A stretch of DNA of 20,953 nt from Brevibacillus sp. (GCA_029240815.1 JARDZO010000068.1:1-20953); one strand, 5' to 3'; positions 1 through 8,633 are shown, counted from the stretch's first letter. Notes: generated from the letters alone by a model not told the origin. Numbers and translations: made by a program.

Positions 1-468
1 GAGATCGAGCGTAAGATTTCCGAGCTGGAGCAAATGGTCAGCGCAATCCAGGGTGAAGAAGAGCTGGTTACCCGTTTCATCGAAGCGTTGTACACGGGAA
101 CCATCAGCAAGAAAGGTGCGCTCTACGTCTACGACAAGGATGAAGAAGAAGAGGCATGGGACCCGTTCGTCAATCTGATGAAGGTGAACAAGCATGTGGA
201 GTTTGCCCTCTTTGAACAATTTCGCGCCCTTGATCACAAAAAGATGGCGGTCCTGAATCGCAAGGCAGCGAGACGCAGCGATGCGATGACCTCTGCTGAG
301 GACACAGCTAGCTTGGTAACAAGCCTCGATGAGATCGCCGCAGCCTTCCAGGGAACGAAAAATGATCTGGAATACGACCGCGACGAGTTCGTAAATGGCG
401 AAGAGATGTACCGTTTTTACAAAAAAGTGTGGGCAAAAGTAAACGATATGCGTAAGACGCTGCAATAG
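1..468 (+). CDS. C-terminal part of an unidentified charged, helical protein (5' end outside window)
   Basis: The frame is open from base 1, so this is the last 155 residues of a longer protein; the internal ATG at 34 has no ribosome site and is not its start. The visible part is very rich in Glu, Asp, Lys and Arg, begins with a short heptad-like stretch (IERKISELEQM) and contains the acidic run DKDEEEEAW. It has no membrane segment and no motif I can tie to an enzyme. The stop at 466-468 lies 35 bases before the next start, so it belongs to the operon that follows. Operons with this vWA/GTPase content sometimes begin with a tubulin/FtsZ-like gene (Pfam Tubulin_2 type). This could be the tail of such a protein, but nothing in the visible residues proves it. 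Function unknown. Confidence 0.75.
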   Translation, partial: EIERKISELEQMVSAIQGEEELVTRFIEALYTGTISKKGALYVYDKDEEEEAWDPFVNLMKVNKHVEFALFEQFRALDHKKMAVLNRKAARRSDAMTSAEDTASLVTSLDEIAAAFQGTKNDLEYDRDEFVNGEEMYRFYKKVWAKVNDMRKTLQ

Positions 469-503
469 AAAAATGAGAGAATCACCGATTGGCGGGGGGA
501 AGC

Positions 504-2852
504 ATGAAGGATTTGATTGGACAATTCGCAGCTGGGTACGTTAGGGATTTGGAAGGACAACTGGATCGCGGATACGGACAGCGAAGCATTCAAAATCCCG
601 TGCTGTTCCTCTTTATCGGGGACAAAAGTATGGAAGCTCTGCAGTCCGTCTGCGAGATCAATGGGCGGAAGTGGAAAAACAGTCAGGGTGTTCTCTACGT
701 ACATGCTTACAATGACCAGACGTGGGAGCATCCGCAGGTTTGCAACTGTCGTCTTCCAAAAAAGGATGCAAACAGACAGACTGTGCGTGCTGACATGTAC
801 GAGCGGTTTATACAGGATGAATCTCTGGTTATGGAAATGAACAAGCTCATGAAGCAAGTCAGTATTCGGGTCGCCGAGATGGGCAAGCTGTTTACTTCGT
901 TTCAACAAGTCAATATTGCAGTGGTGACTCGCTCTGATGACCCAGCCAATGTCCTGCTTCCCGAATTGACTCTGCTGTTGAAAAGCTATTTGCAGGAAAT
1001 GTTCAAAAACGTGTCAGCTGATCTGTACGTGTTGCTCCAGGAAAAAAGCGGTGGCGATGGTTATGGTTTTTCCTCGGCGCTCGGGGTTCAGTTTTTGGAA
1101 GAAGTCGATCAATACCAACGCAGTGGCTATCGCTACCGAGCTGACTTGATGGTGACGGAGGATGGAATCAAGCTACCCATTGAGCATACGCTTGGTCCGT
1201 TGTTTTCTCTGGCCTACTTGCTCAGTGACAAAACCGAGCATGGTCTGTTTTTAGACGGTGGTCTGGCGGAAAATGACGAACTGATCAGCAATCTGGTCTC
1301 GCTGAACAACAAAGAGGCAGAGACAACGTTTTCCGAAAGCAGTGAAGGCTACAACAAGCTGCAGTTTATTCGCAGCATCACCGTAGATAGTGGGCAAGCA
1401 ACCTTTGCGTCTGCCGGGCTTTCCAAGGTAAAGCGTCCTACCCATGCGATCGCATTGACGGTTCTCGCAGCCGTATTCGACCGTTATTGGGAACGGCTGC
1501 AGGAAGGCGACAGTCTCCCGAAGACAAAAGCGCGAGAAAAGCTCGGATTGACCGCTCACGATCTACAGCGAATCGTCAGCTCGGTACTGCCTGACGACGA
1601 TATCTTGACTGGAATGAACGGATTAATGACGTCAGGGGTCAGCTACAGTGAACTGTGCAGCATGAATCTGCGGGAAGCGGAGCTGGCATTGTTTGACGGC
1701 AACAGCCAGAGCTTTTTCGAGGGCCATTTTGTACACCAGGCACGAAAACAACTGGATGGCTTGACTGCCAAACAGACCCTTGCCCCACTTATTTCGCAGG
1801 AAATCATTGATGATGAGCGCTACGGCCTATATGCGGCTTATCAACTCACGTCGGAAATGGCCAGTGGAGCCAATCTGATCGATGAGCTGCGCACGGGAAT
1901 CAAGCAGACGCAGAGGCAGCTGGAGCAGGCAAAAGCAGAACTGGATGACATCTATCAACAGCGGGTGGAACAGCAGGAGCTGCGGGTAGGCGGTTTTTTT
2001 ACGCGGGACAAGGAGCGCGTCAGGACCTTTGTCCGTCATCTGTTCGCCAAGGTGTACGGCAAAAAGTCCGAGATTTTGGAGTGGGAACTGACGTTGCAAC
2101 TGCTATTGGACAACGAGCAGCAGGCAAAGCAGCTCCATAAACGAATCGGTGAACAAGTAGAGCAGCTGGAAGGGCTGCAAAAGCAACTGAGAGCCATTGC
2201 TCAGAAAAGTGTCAGGGAAGCAGCGGACTACTTGGGCAAAAACATGGATGAGTATTACGAATCTGTGGTCACCGAAACGATCCGTTCTCAGGAAGAGCAA
2301 CGCGGCAACGGGTTTTATCTGGACGCCCGGTACATTGGCAATGGATCACTCCTGTTTCAGCACGGTATATCCGGGTTGCTCGAGCGACTCTGTACCTTTT
2401 GCCGAACTGAGATTTTGACTCGATCGCCATTTGCCTTGTCCTTTGAGGCGGAGCTGCTGGCGAGAGCCAATGTCGCGGCTGCCTACGACAACCGGACCGT
2501 TCTGACCAAAGAAGATTTGTTCCAAGACCTTTCCATTGTCCTCGAGGAGCGGGCAGCGGTACATACGGAGGTCTTTCATTTTCTGCAAAAGCACCGATAC
2601 GAAGAAAAATATTGGTTTGCTGATATCAAAAACGACTTTGTCCAGTACGTTCTTCGTGAGACAGAAGGTACGAGGACCTACAAGCAGGGCTGTATTCACG
2701 AAGCAGGGAAGAGCGGCATTGAAAAAATGAATGTAATGGGTGGATTTGGCCTGGAAGACGTGATGTATTACCGGAACAACAAGAAGTACCATTCTTCCTA
2801 CATGGAAAGCGGATATGTCTTTCACCGCCAAGGAAAGGAGGAATTGTCATGA
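504..2852 (+). CDS. Large (782 aa) uncharacterised protein of the vWA/GTPase operon, with coiled coils
   Basis: I chose ATG 504 because a G-rich ribosome site (GGCGGGGGGA, 491-500) lies just before it; a TTG at 489 would precede that site. The protein is soluble, with no signal peptide or membrane helix. The N-terminal half (about residues 25-330) alternates hydrophobic strands and helices, for example NPVLFLFIGD near residue 30 and VNIAVVTRSDD near 135, which suggests an alpha/beta fold. It has no glycine-rich nucleotide loop. Two Gln/Glu-rich coiled-coil stretches lie at about 459-497 and 533-575, followed by a conserved-looking C-terminal domain ending in several Tyr-rich segments. The stop overlaps the next ATG as ATGA, so translation is probably coupled to the vWA protein. 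I do not recognise the family. A structural or scaffold role in a complex with the neighbours is an inference from position and the coiled coils only. Confidence 0.85.
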   Translation: MKDLIGQFAAGYVRDLEGQLDRGYGQRSIQNPVLFLFIGDKSMEALQSVCEINGRKWKNSQGVLYVHAYNDQTWEHPQVCNCRLPKKDANRQTVRADMYERFIQDESLVMEMNKLMKQVSIRVAEMGKLFTSFQQVNIAVVTRSDDPANVLLPELTLLLKSYLQEMFKNVSADLYVLLQEKSGGDGYGFSSALGVQFLEEVDQYQRSGYRYRADLMVTEDGIKLPIEHTLGPLFSLAYLLSDKTEHGLFLDGGLAENDELISNLVSLNNKEAETTFSESSEGYNKLQFIRSITVDSGQATFASAGLSKVKRPTHAIALTVLAAVFDRYWERLQEGDSLPKTKAREKLGLTAHDLQRIVSSVLPDDDILTGMNGLMTSGVSYSELCSMNLREAELALFDGNSQSFFEGHFVHQARKQLDGLTAKQTLAPLISQEIIDDERYGLYAAYQLTSEMASGANLIDELRTGIKQTQRQLEQAKAELDDIYQQRVEQQELRVGGFFTRDKERVRTFVRHLFAKVYGKKSEILEWELTLQLLLDNEQQAKQLHKRIGEQVEQLEGLQKQLRAIAQKSVREAADYLGKNMDEYYESVVTETIRSQEEQRGNGFYLDARYIGNGSLLFQHGISGLLERLCTFCRTEILTRSPFALSFEAELLARANVAAAYDNRTVLTKEDLFQDLSIVLEERAAVHTEVFHFLQKHRYEEKYWFADIKNDFVQYVLRETEGTRTYKQGCIHEAGKSGIEKMNVMGGFGLEDVMYYRNNKKYHSSYMESGYVFHRQGKEELS

Positions 2853-4138
2853 GTCAAAGAAAGCTCAGTCTGCTCATGATGGTGTGCAGCCTGGTTGGCG
2901 GCGTGATCGGATTTGTGGTGGGGGAAGTGATCTTGTCCCGTCTGTCCACGGAGCTTCCACAATGGCTGCTGATGGGTCTGTATTTTGGGCAGTACGCTCT
3001 GTTTGTCGGGTTGATGTGTCTCGTTGCTGAAATGATATCGCCTCACCTGAACGGATATGGTTGGAAGCAGCGTTACGTAGGCGCGTCGTGGAAGATGCTG
3101 CTGCCAAGCACTCTCGTGATGGTCGGAGTGGCTGCCATGCTTCTGCAGCTTCTTTACGGTTTTTCGTATCAACGGTCGAACAGCACGGATAATATCGTGA
3201 TGCTGCTGGATACCTCTGATAGTATGAGGCAGTCCGATCCAAACAATCAATTGTTCCAAGCTGCAGCTGATGTGGTTCGCAAAATGGATAGTGACATGCA
3301 AATCGCAGTTATTACTTTTAATAGTCATACGGAAGTCCTGCAGCCTCTCGTTCAGTTGAGCGATCAGAACACCAAGGATACGGTGATTGCAAAACTGCAG
3401 AACCACCCAGGACCAAGCGGAGGCACTCAAATTGAAGAAGCGCTGCAAGCGGCTCTGGATCAATTGCAGTCGGCCGGTCAGCTAAATCCGAACAGCACCG
3501 TGGTGCTCATGTCGGATGGGTACAGCAATGTAGATTTGCCAAAGGCGATGGAGCCTTTCAAGCAATCGAACATGCAAATTCACACGGTGGGTATGAATCA
3601 GGTAGACGCGGATGGAACCTATCTGCTGAAGCGCATCTCCGAAGAGACAGGCGGTACGTATTTTAACGTCGATCATGCTGAAGAGCTGTCCGGTATTTTT
3701 GGACAGATCTATGATATGAGCCGTCAGGACCGAAATCTGGTCACCGAACGGACGGGTGCGGCAGCCGACAGTACGTTGTACGCCATTTTGAGAGTGATCG
3801 GCGTGCTGATTATCGGGGGCTTGCTCGGATTGGCATTGGGACTGATTTTTGACAATCGTCATCTGGCGAAAAGCTTTACCATTGGCGGAGCGGTCGCAGG
3901 GGTTCTCGCAGGTCTGTTACTGGAGTCTGCACTCACTTCGACGGACTGGCTCGACACGACGATCCGCTTGTTCGCTTGCACTTTGATGGCTGTGGTAATG
4001 ACGTTGTTCACCGTCTTTATCCCAGCTTCGACCAGCGGTGGCCAGACGTCATTCAAAAGCCGAATCGGGCAGGGAAAACGTTCATCTGAGCGGGTGCTGG
4101 AGTCAGGAAATCGGACTAGCAAACGTTTTGATTCGTAG
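2849..4138 (+). CDS. Six-helix membrane protein with an extracytoplasmic vWA domain
   Basis: ATG 2849 follows AAAGGAGG (2834-2841) and overlaps the previous stop. Three N-terminal membrane helices (about 6-28, 38-62, 84-106) precede a vWA domain at about 114-295, then three more helices (about 310-333, 343-362, 372-392) and a basic tail. The metal-ion-dependent adhesion site is intact: DTSDS at 121-125, Thr193 in GGTQ and Asp223 in MSDG. A protein ligand bound through a divalent metal is therefore expected. Basic residues sit at the N terminus, in the loop after helix 2 (KQR), in the loop after helix 4 (NRHLAK) and in the C-terminal tail. By the positive-inside rule the vWA domain lies outside the cytoplasm. 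Its neighbours are soluble or singly anchored, so this protein is the likely membrane platform of the system. The ligand is unknown. Confidence 0.9.
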   Translation: MSQRKLSLLMMVCSLVGGVIGFVVGEVILSRLSTELPQWLLMGLYFGQYALFVGLMCLVAEMISPHLNGYGWKQRYVGASWKMLLPSTLVMVGVAAMLLQLLYGFSYQRSNSTDNIVMLLDTSDSMRQSDPNNQLFQAAADVVRKMDSDMQIAVITFNSHTEVLQPLVQLSDQNTKDTVIAKLQNHPGPSGGTQIEEALQAALDQLQSAGQLNPNSTVVLMSDGYSNVDLPKAMEPFKQSNMQIHTVGMNQVDADGTYLLKRISEETGGTYFNVDHAEELSGIFGQIYDMSRQDRNLVTERTGAAADSTLYAILRVIGVLIIGGLLGLALGLIFDNRHLAKSFTIGGAVAGVLAGLLLESALTSTDWLDTTIRLFACTLMAVVMTLFTVFIPASTSGGQTSFKSRIGQGKRSSERVLESGNRTSKRFDS

Positions 4139-4154
4139 AGTAGGAGCATGATGA

Positions 4155-4793
4155 ATGATGATCAAGTGGGAAGAGACAACAGAACTCTCCATCAAGGATG
4201 TCGTCTGTCAGCTGCAAGGCAATGAGTACGTAATCAACTGGCATTGGGCAGAGGAAGTCCCTTGCGTTTATATCTATCGATCTGGTTATGATGAACGGTT
4301 TGACGCCACCCAGATCAACGAGACACAGCTAAAGCTGTACACCCGAGAGGAATACAAGGCACATAAAGGCCTGCGGGAGAAAAACGAAGGCATCGGGCGG
4401 TATACATACCGCATTTTTCCGTGCCGTTTGGAAAATGGCAAGCCTGTCATGCTCGTACCTGAGGGCGAATCGCACATCGTCCACGTCCGTACAGGAAAGG
4501 CCAAGATCTTTTACTCGTTGAAGCGCGGGCGAAACTGGTTCAGTCCTTACCAATCCTTACAGATTCGCATTTTTTCGGAGATCCCGATTCCAAAGGATGT
4601 TCTCTGCTACGTCAAAAAGGAAGGCTCGATTCCCGCCAACAAGGATGATGGCACGCAGTACGCTTTTATTCGGGATTTGCAGCCAGGCGTCAATTTGATG
4701 CCGGAAATTGAAGTCAGGAAAAAGGACGTCATCCGCCTCTTTTTCACGGACGGAAAAAAATACGGGGAATTGTACGAACTGATTCCCGAATAG
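4155..4793 (+). CDS. Small beta-rich protein of the vWA/GTPase operon, function unknown
   Basis: 212 residues. The start is one of two consecutive ATGs (4155 or 4158) placed 8-11 bases after AGGAG (4142-4146). The sequence has alternating short hydrophobic strands and polar turns, many aromatics, and no signal peptide, membrane helix or Cys cluster (two isolated Cys near the start and a few later). The pattern in the first 60 residues (a VINWHWAEEVPCVYIYRSG segment) looks like a fibronectin type III or similar beta-sandwich module, in which a WxW-like strand is followed by a YR strand. This is fold-level guesswork. It lies 16 bases after the vWA gene and 12 before the GTPase gene, so it is surely co-transcribed. 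An adaptor or binding role is plausible, and no enzymatic motif is visible. Confidence 0.8.
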   Translation: MMIKWEETTELSIKDVVCQLQGNEYVINWHWAEEVPCVYIYRSGYDERFDATQINETQLKLYTREEYKAHKGLREKNEGIGRYTYRIFPCRLENGKPVMLVPEGESHIVHVRTGKAKIFYSLKRGRNWFSPYQSLQIRIFSEIPIPKDVLCYVKKEGSIPANKDDGTQYAFIRDLQPGVNLMPEIEVRKKDVIRLFFTDGKKYGELYELIPE

Positions 4794-4805
4794 GAGGGGA
4801 GCGAC

Positions 4806-6071
4806 ATGCTGACCTTTTTGAAAAGCATGTTTGAGAAGAAACAGCCAGTAAGGGAAAGACTTCCTTTTTACGATATCGTGTGCCCGTACTGCTTTGCCAA
4901 ATACGCGCCCGACCAGGTTGTGTTTCGCGCTGCCCATCACCGCCAGGACGATGAGGACTATGCGCTGCAGGAAGATGAGCTCCTGAACCAGTACCGAGAC
5001 AAGTTTGGGCTCGATGCGATCGATGAGCTGGAGGCGATCATCGATCCGGAATCCATCCCTGAAGAGAGCCACCTGTATGTAGACAATGTCCTCGCAGGTG
5101 TGACGGATCGATACGGCGTTGTTTCCAAGCGCAGGCTTTGTCCAAAATGCCACAATGAACTACCCATCACGGCCGGAAAAGCACCGAGTAACATCATCTC
5201 GATCGTCGGAGCGTCACAGGTCGGTAAGTCGGTTTACATGACCTCTCTGATCCACACGCTGCAAAATACGACGGCCAATCATTTCGACGCAGCGTGCATG
5301 CCGCTCAACGCGCAAATCAGCAGGAAATTCCGCGAAAATTACGAGGCACCGCTGTTTGAAAGAGGTCAGCTGCTCGATTCGACGCAAAAGGAAAAGCGTC
5401 AAGAGCCGTTTATCTTTCAGTTCATTTTCAAAGATAGCGAAAAAGCGCCGCTCATCCTCGTCTTTTTTGATGTGGCCGGTGAGGGTATGGTCGATCGCGA
5501 ATACCTGGAGCTGTATGCCGCACATGTCAAAAACTCGTCCGGTATCTTGTTCCTCGTCGATCCTCTGCAGATCAGAACGATCCGTGACAGAGTGATGCTG
5601 CGAGCAGGTGACGAACCAGGGGAATTCACTGCCAGATATGACGAGCCGCGTGAGGTCGTCATTACCTTGTTTGAGAACTTCATTGGGTATCAAGAACAGA
5701 GCAAGACAAATATCCCGACGGCTGTCGTCCTGACCAAGAGCGACATGCTGCATCTGATCAAGGAAGACGATGGCGAGTACATCAAGTCCAACAGCAATGT
5801 CTTCCGCAATTTCGTCCATGAAGAGTATTTGAACACGACGGAATTTGAGAACATCAACGGGGAGATCAGCCGCTTCATCGAGAAGGTGGATCGACCGTTC
5901 AAGGACGCACTGGAAGTCTACTTTACCAATACGGCCTATTTCGCTGTATCTGCGCTGGGCAGCAACCCGGTCAACCAAAAAGTGAGTGGAGTCGTGACTC
6001 CGATCCGGGTCGATGAGCCGTTCATCTGGCTCATGCAGCAGCTGGATTACATCGAGGGGAGGGAGCGGTAG
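4806..6071 (+). CDS. P-loop GTPase with split zinc ribbon (double-GTPase/DO-GTPase2-like)
   Basis: 421 residues; ATG 4806 follows AGGAGGGG (4792-4799). The N terminus carries a zinc ribbon split by about 80 residues: CPYC (Cys26, Cys29) and CPKC (Cys112, Cys115). Next is a GTPase domain with a P-loop GASQVGKS (135-142), switch II DVAG (222-225) and a base-specificity motif TKSD (310-313), the usual NKxD with Thr in first place. VSALGS at 381-386 looks like the G5 loop. These features, with the adjacent GAP1-like gene, match the bacterial GTPases that Pfam calls DO-GTPase2, as far as I recall; the GTPase identity itself rests on the motifs. It is cytoplasmic with no membrane helix. The next gene starts one base inside its stop codon, which suggests the two products are needed in fixed ratio and interact. 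Confidence 0.88.
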   Translation: MLTFLKSMFEKKQPVRERLPFYDIVCPYCFAKYAPDQVVFRAAHHRQDDEDYALQEDELLNQYRDKFGLDAIDELEAIIDPESIPEESHLYVDNVLAGVTDRYGVVSKRRLCPKCHNELPITAGKAPSNIISIVGASQVGKSVYMTSLIHTLQNTTANHFDAACMPLNAQISRKFRENYEAPLFERGQLLDSTQKEKRQEPFIFQFIFKDSEKAPLILVFFDVAGEGMVDREYLELYAAHVKNSSGILFLVDPLQIRTIRDRVMLRAGDEPGEFTARYDEPREVVITLFENFIGYQEQSKTNIPTAVVLTKSDMLHLIKEDDGEYIKSNSNVFRNFVHEEYLNTTEFENINGEISRFIEKVDRPFKDALEVYFTNTAYFAVSALGSNPVNQKVSGVVTPIRVDEPFIWLMQQLDYIEGRER

Positions 6072-8530
6072 TGAGCCGTCAGCCCATCTTGCAGCAGTAC
6101 TACACCCGCGGGCGACAAGGGATATTCCGTTCAAACGAAGGCTACGATACCGTCGCCAAATCGACAGGGCTGGACAACTCGTTCATTAAGAAGACGCTCC
6201 ACCCTTTTTGTGTCTACGATGCTCCTCGGGTATTGCAGGAGCGAGGGGAGAATAATCTGTCCCTCTATCCGGAAGCATTCGTTTCCTTTCGAGCTGAATC
6301 AGGCGAGCTGGTAGTCGGGCGCAGTGTCTTCGTCGGAGCCGATTTTACAGGCCAGCGTAATACGTTCTTTAGCCATAACTACGTCATCCCTGGAGAACAG
6401 CGGGATGATTTCATAAAAGAACCAGCAAAAATCTTCGGTCTGAAAGCTTTTGCAAACGAGCACGCCAACACAGCAGGAAAAGAACTGCCGGTATTGGCCG
6501 ATCTTCCTTTTCAGACCGGTTCGGCAAAAGATCAAAGACAGTGGCTGCGTCACATCGGGATCGATGAGCGGATATTCAAGCAACTCCTGTATGCTGTGAT
6601 GATGTCGCTCTCGTCCAAAAGGAAGGTCTATATCAGTCTGCACGGGGAAGTTGGAGCCGCCGCAGCGGATGCCTGTCAATTGCTGGAACTATTGTATAGC
6701 TGCCTGCCTTATGAGATGCGCAGGCATTTTGGCTTTCTCACCTACAGCAATGAACCTCAAAGCAAGAAGCATATCCACGTCATGTTCGTGGAAAAGGGAA
6801 GCATCCGACTAGGTACGGGAATCACGGAAAAAGACTATTTGTTCGATCTTGCCCATGAGCGTATTTTGCAAGTCGATTGGCAGCAGGGAGCGCACTCCTA
6901 TCTGGATTTTGCCTGGGAGTATGTGAATGAACCGCGTGTTCTCGCGTCGTTCCATGATTTTTGCGAGGAAGTGCTGGTTGGTGCGGATACGACTTTCATG
7001 CTGAGACTGGCTACCTATTATGAGCTTTGCGCTCTGTATTTGATCGAAAAAGGGCGTCTAGCTGTCTACGAGCAGAACCGAGCAGGTATTTGGCAAGTGA
7101 TCCAGCATTATTTGAGCCGGGATGGCTTGGAGAACAAATCGCGATTGCTCCAGCTGCGTGATGCGCTATTTCGCGAGGAAACAGAGTCGCTGACGAACAA
7201 AAAGCTTCCAGCGAGCGAGACCATCGGCCAAATGCTCAAGGCGTACAATGCGATCCCCAAAGAAAGCATTTCTACAGAGCTCGTCACGTTTATGATGAAT
7301 GTCTTGCTAAAAGGTAAGACGGCTCGCCAAAGCGGTTACGTAGCGGAGGTCTACCAACATCTGTCCAGCTACCAAGAGCTGTTTGGTTTTCTGATGCGTT
7401 CCGTTTTCAGTTACAAGCAAGTCGTGAAACCATTATTTGAGGACTATCTAGCGGATCGTCTGGCATCCTTCTCGCAGATCAGCCAAGTCCTGCAGGAAAT
7501 CGAGTTCTGGACGGTAACGGCTCCATCAGCTCTGCGAAATCTGTTCTTTATGTCCACTACGAGAGAAAAAGTGATCAGCCTGTTTGCCCGCGAAAGACAA
7601 AAACTGCAAGCAGCGCTAACTATCCACGATTTCTTCGAGAGGCAGGATGGCGTGAGCGGGTATGCGGACGAGCTTTTGGATGAGCTGGACAAGTCCTTAC
7701 TCAAGCAGATCGCGCTAGACAGCTTGTCCTGGAATGATTTTGGCAAGATCATGACCCTTCTGGAGGAAAAGCCACAGACCTTCATTGGCGAGCTTGATTT
7801 GGAGAGCCGTCAAAAACTTGCGCACATCAGCCAGATGGCGATTCTGGCGGGAAATCGAGAAATGCCAGTGCCGGAACAGATCTTTCGCCAATGGGATGAA
7901 AAGGAGATGGCTATCCAGCAGAACCTGATCGTCAATCTGTTGGGGCGTCCATTAGAGCCAGACAGCTTTCCGCTTGTAGCGCTGGTATTTTATCGAGCGG
8001 ATTTACAAGGGCACAATTCTTTTGCATACAGCGACATGCTGAGGTTCGTCGGAGACAATGGTGGGGAAGAAGTCTTGTATTTCTTTATCCAGTGGAGTAT
8101 GACGCAACGCATGTTTTTTACAGGCAAATATATCTCGCCCGGATATCGTCAGGCTCTCAAAGGGTTACTGCTTGAAAATAGAGGCAGGAGATTGCGCGAT
8201 AAGGAATGGAAAAAGCGCTGGTTTTCTGTGCGCCATGCAGACTTCCGCAAGCTGCTGGAGGAAGTGCGCAGCGAGACGTCTAGTCCGTTAATGAAGCTAT
8301 TTCGGCGCAAATCGACGGCACTGCTCAGTGTAATCATTTTGCTAGCTGCAGGAGCAGTCGGGAGTTTTTTTCTGTTCATGCCTGATGCAGTGCCAGTTAC
8401 ACCTGCTGCGCCTGGCGAAACAGAGACAGCTGAACAGCCCTATCCGGCACAATCGGTAGAGTATGTTCCTGTCTATCAGCTCATGCTGGAACCGCAGATT
8501 CGACCGCTAAATCGTACACACGAATTCTAA
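6071..8530 (+). CDS. GTPase-associated protein 1-like (GAP1) with C-terminal membrane anchor
   Basis: 819 residues. The GTG start at 6071 shares its first base with the GTPase stop, and the GAGGGGAGGG stretch (6054-6063) supplies the ribosome site. The N terminus (QQYYTRGRQGIFRSNEGYDT, then SxGLDxxFIKKxLHPFCVYDAP) resembles the GAP1-N2 domain, which occurs beside conflict-type bacterial GTPases. The middle is a long alpha-helical region that may correspond to GAP1-M. Near the end, basic residues (FRRKS) precede one hydrophobic helix at about 750-770 and a 49-residue Pro/Glu-rich tail. This predicts a cytoplasmic body, a single membrane pass and an outside tail. The anchor would place the GTPase complex beside the vWA membrane protein. 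The family's biochemical role is not established; the name records association with GTPases, and GTPase-activating function should not be assumed. Confidence 0.85.
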   Translation: MSRQPILQQYYTRGRQGIFRSNEGYDTVAKSTGLDNSFIKKTLHPFCVYDAPRVLQERGENNLSLYPEAFVSFRAESGELVVGRSVFVGADFTGQRNTFFSHNYVIPGEQRDDFIKEPAKIFGLKAFANEHANTAGKELPVLADLPFQTGSAKDQRQWLRHIGIDERIFKQLLYAVMMSLSSKRKVYISLHGEVGAAAADACQLLELLYSCLPYEMRRHFGFLTYSNEPQSKKHIHVMFVEKGSIRLGTGITEKDYLFDLAHERILQVDWQQGAHSYLDFAWEYVNEPRVLASFHDFCEEVLVGADTTFMLRLATYYELCALYLIEKGRLAVYEQNRAGIWQVIQHYLSRDGLENKSRLLQLRDALFREETESLTNKKLPASETIGQMLKAYNAIPKESISTELVTFMMNVLLKGKTARQSGYVAEVYQHLSSYQELFGFLMRSVFSYKQVVKPLFEDYLADRLASFSQISQVLQEIEFWTVTAPSALRNLFFMSTTREKVISLFARERQKLQAALTIHDFFERQDGVSGYADELLDELDKSLLKQIALDSLSWNDFGKIMTLLEEKPQTFIGELDLESRQKLAHISQMAILAGNREMPVPEQIFRQWDEKEMAIQQNLIVNLLGRPLEPDSFPLVALVFYRADLQGHNSFAYSDMLRFVGDNGGEEVLYFFIQWSMTQRMFFTGKYISPGYRQALKGLLLENRGRRLRDKEWKKRWFSVRHADFRKLLEEVRSETSSPLMKLFRRKSTALLSVIILLAAGAVGSFFLFMPDAVPVTPAAPGETETAEQPYPAQSVEYVPVYQLMLEPQIRPLNRTHEF

Positions 8531-8633
8531 TGATCCACCCGACCTTACTCTGGTATGAAAATGTAGGGAAGAAGTCATCGATATGGCCGAAGTCAGGTCG
8601 GAATGTTCATGGATCAGCCATGAAGAAGAAGAG
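8531..8633 (+). other. Structured 3' untranslated region of the operon, nested inverted repeats
   Basis: No gene fits here. TGATCC (8531-8536) and CCGACCT (8539-8545) are complementary to GGATCA (8611-8616) and AGGTCGG (8595-8601), giving a possible long-range stem. An alternative perfect 7-bp hairpin TTCATGG-ATCAG-CCATGAA lies at 8606-8624, and the two structures would compete for the same bases. This may only stabilise the transcript end; a small RNA is possible but unproven. Confidence 0.4.

Noticed and set aside
489..503. TTG 489 as start of the 782-residue protein
   Set aside because: The G-rich ribosome site lies downstream of it and directly before ATG 504.
417..908. Minus-strand open frames opposite the vWA/GTPase operon and opposite the giant kinase
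   Set aside because: They lie opposite well-supported genes, lack ribosome sites and have Cys/His/Arg-rich low-quality translations typical of shadow frames.
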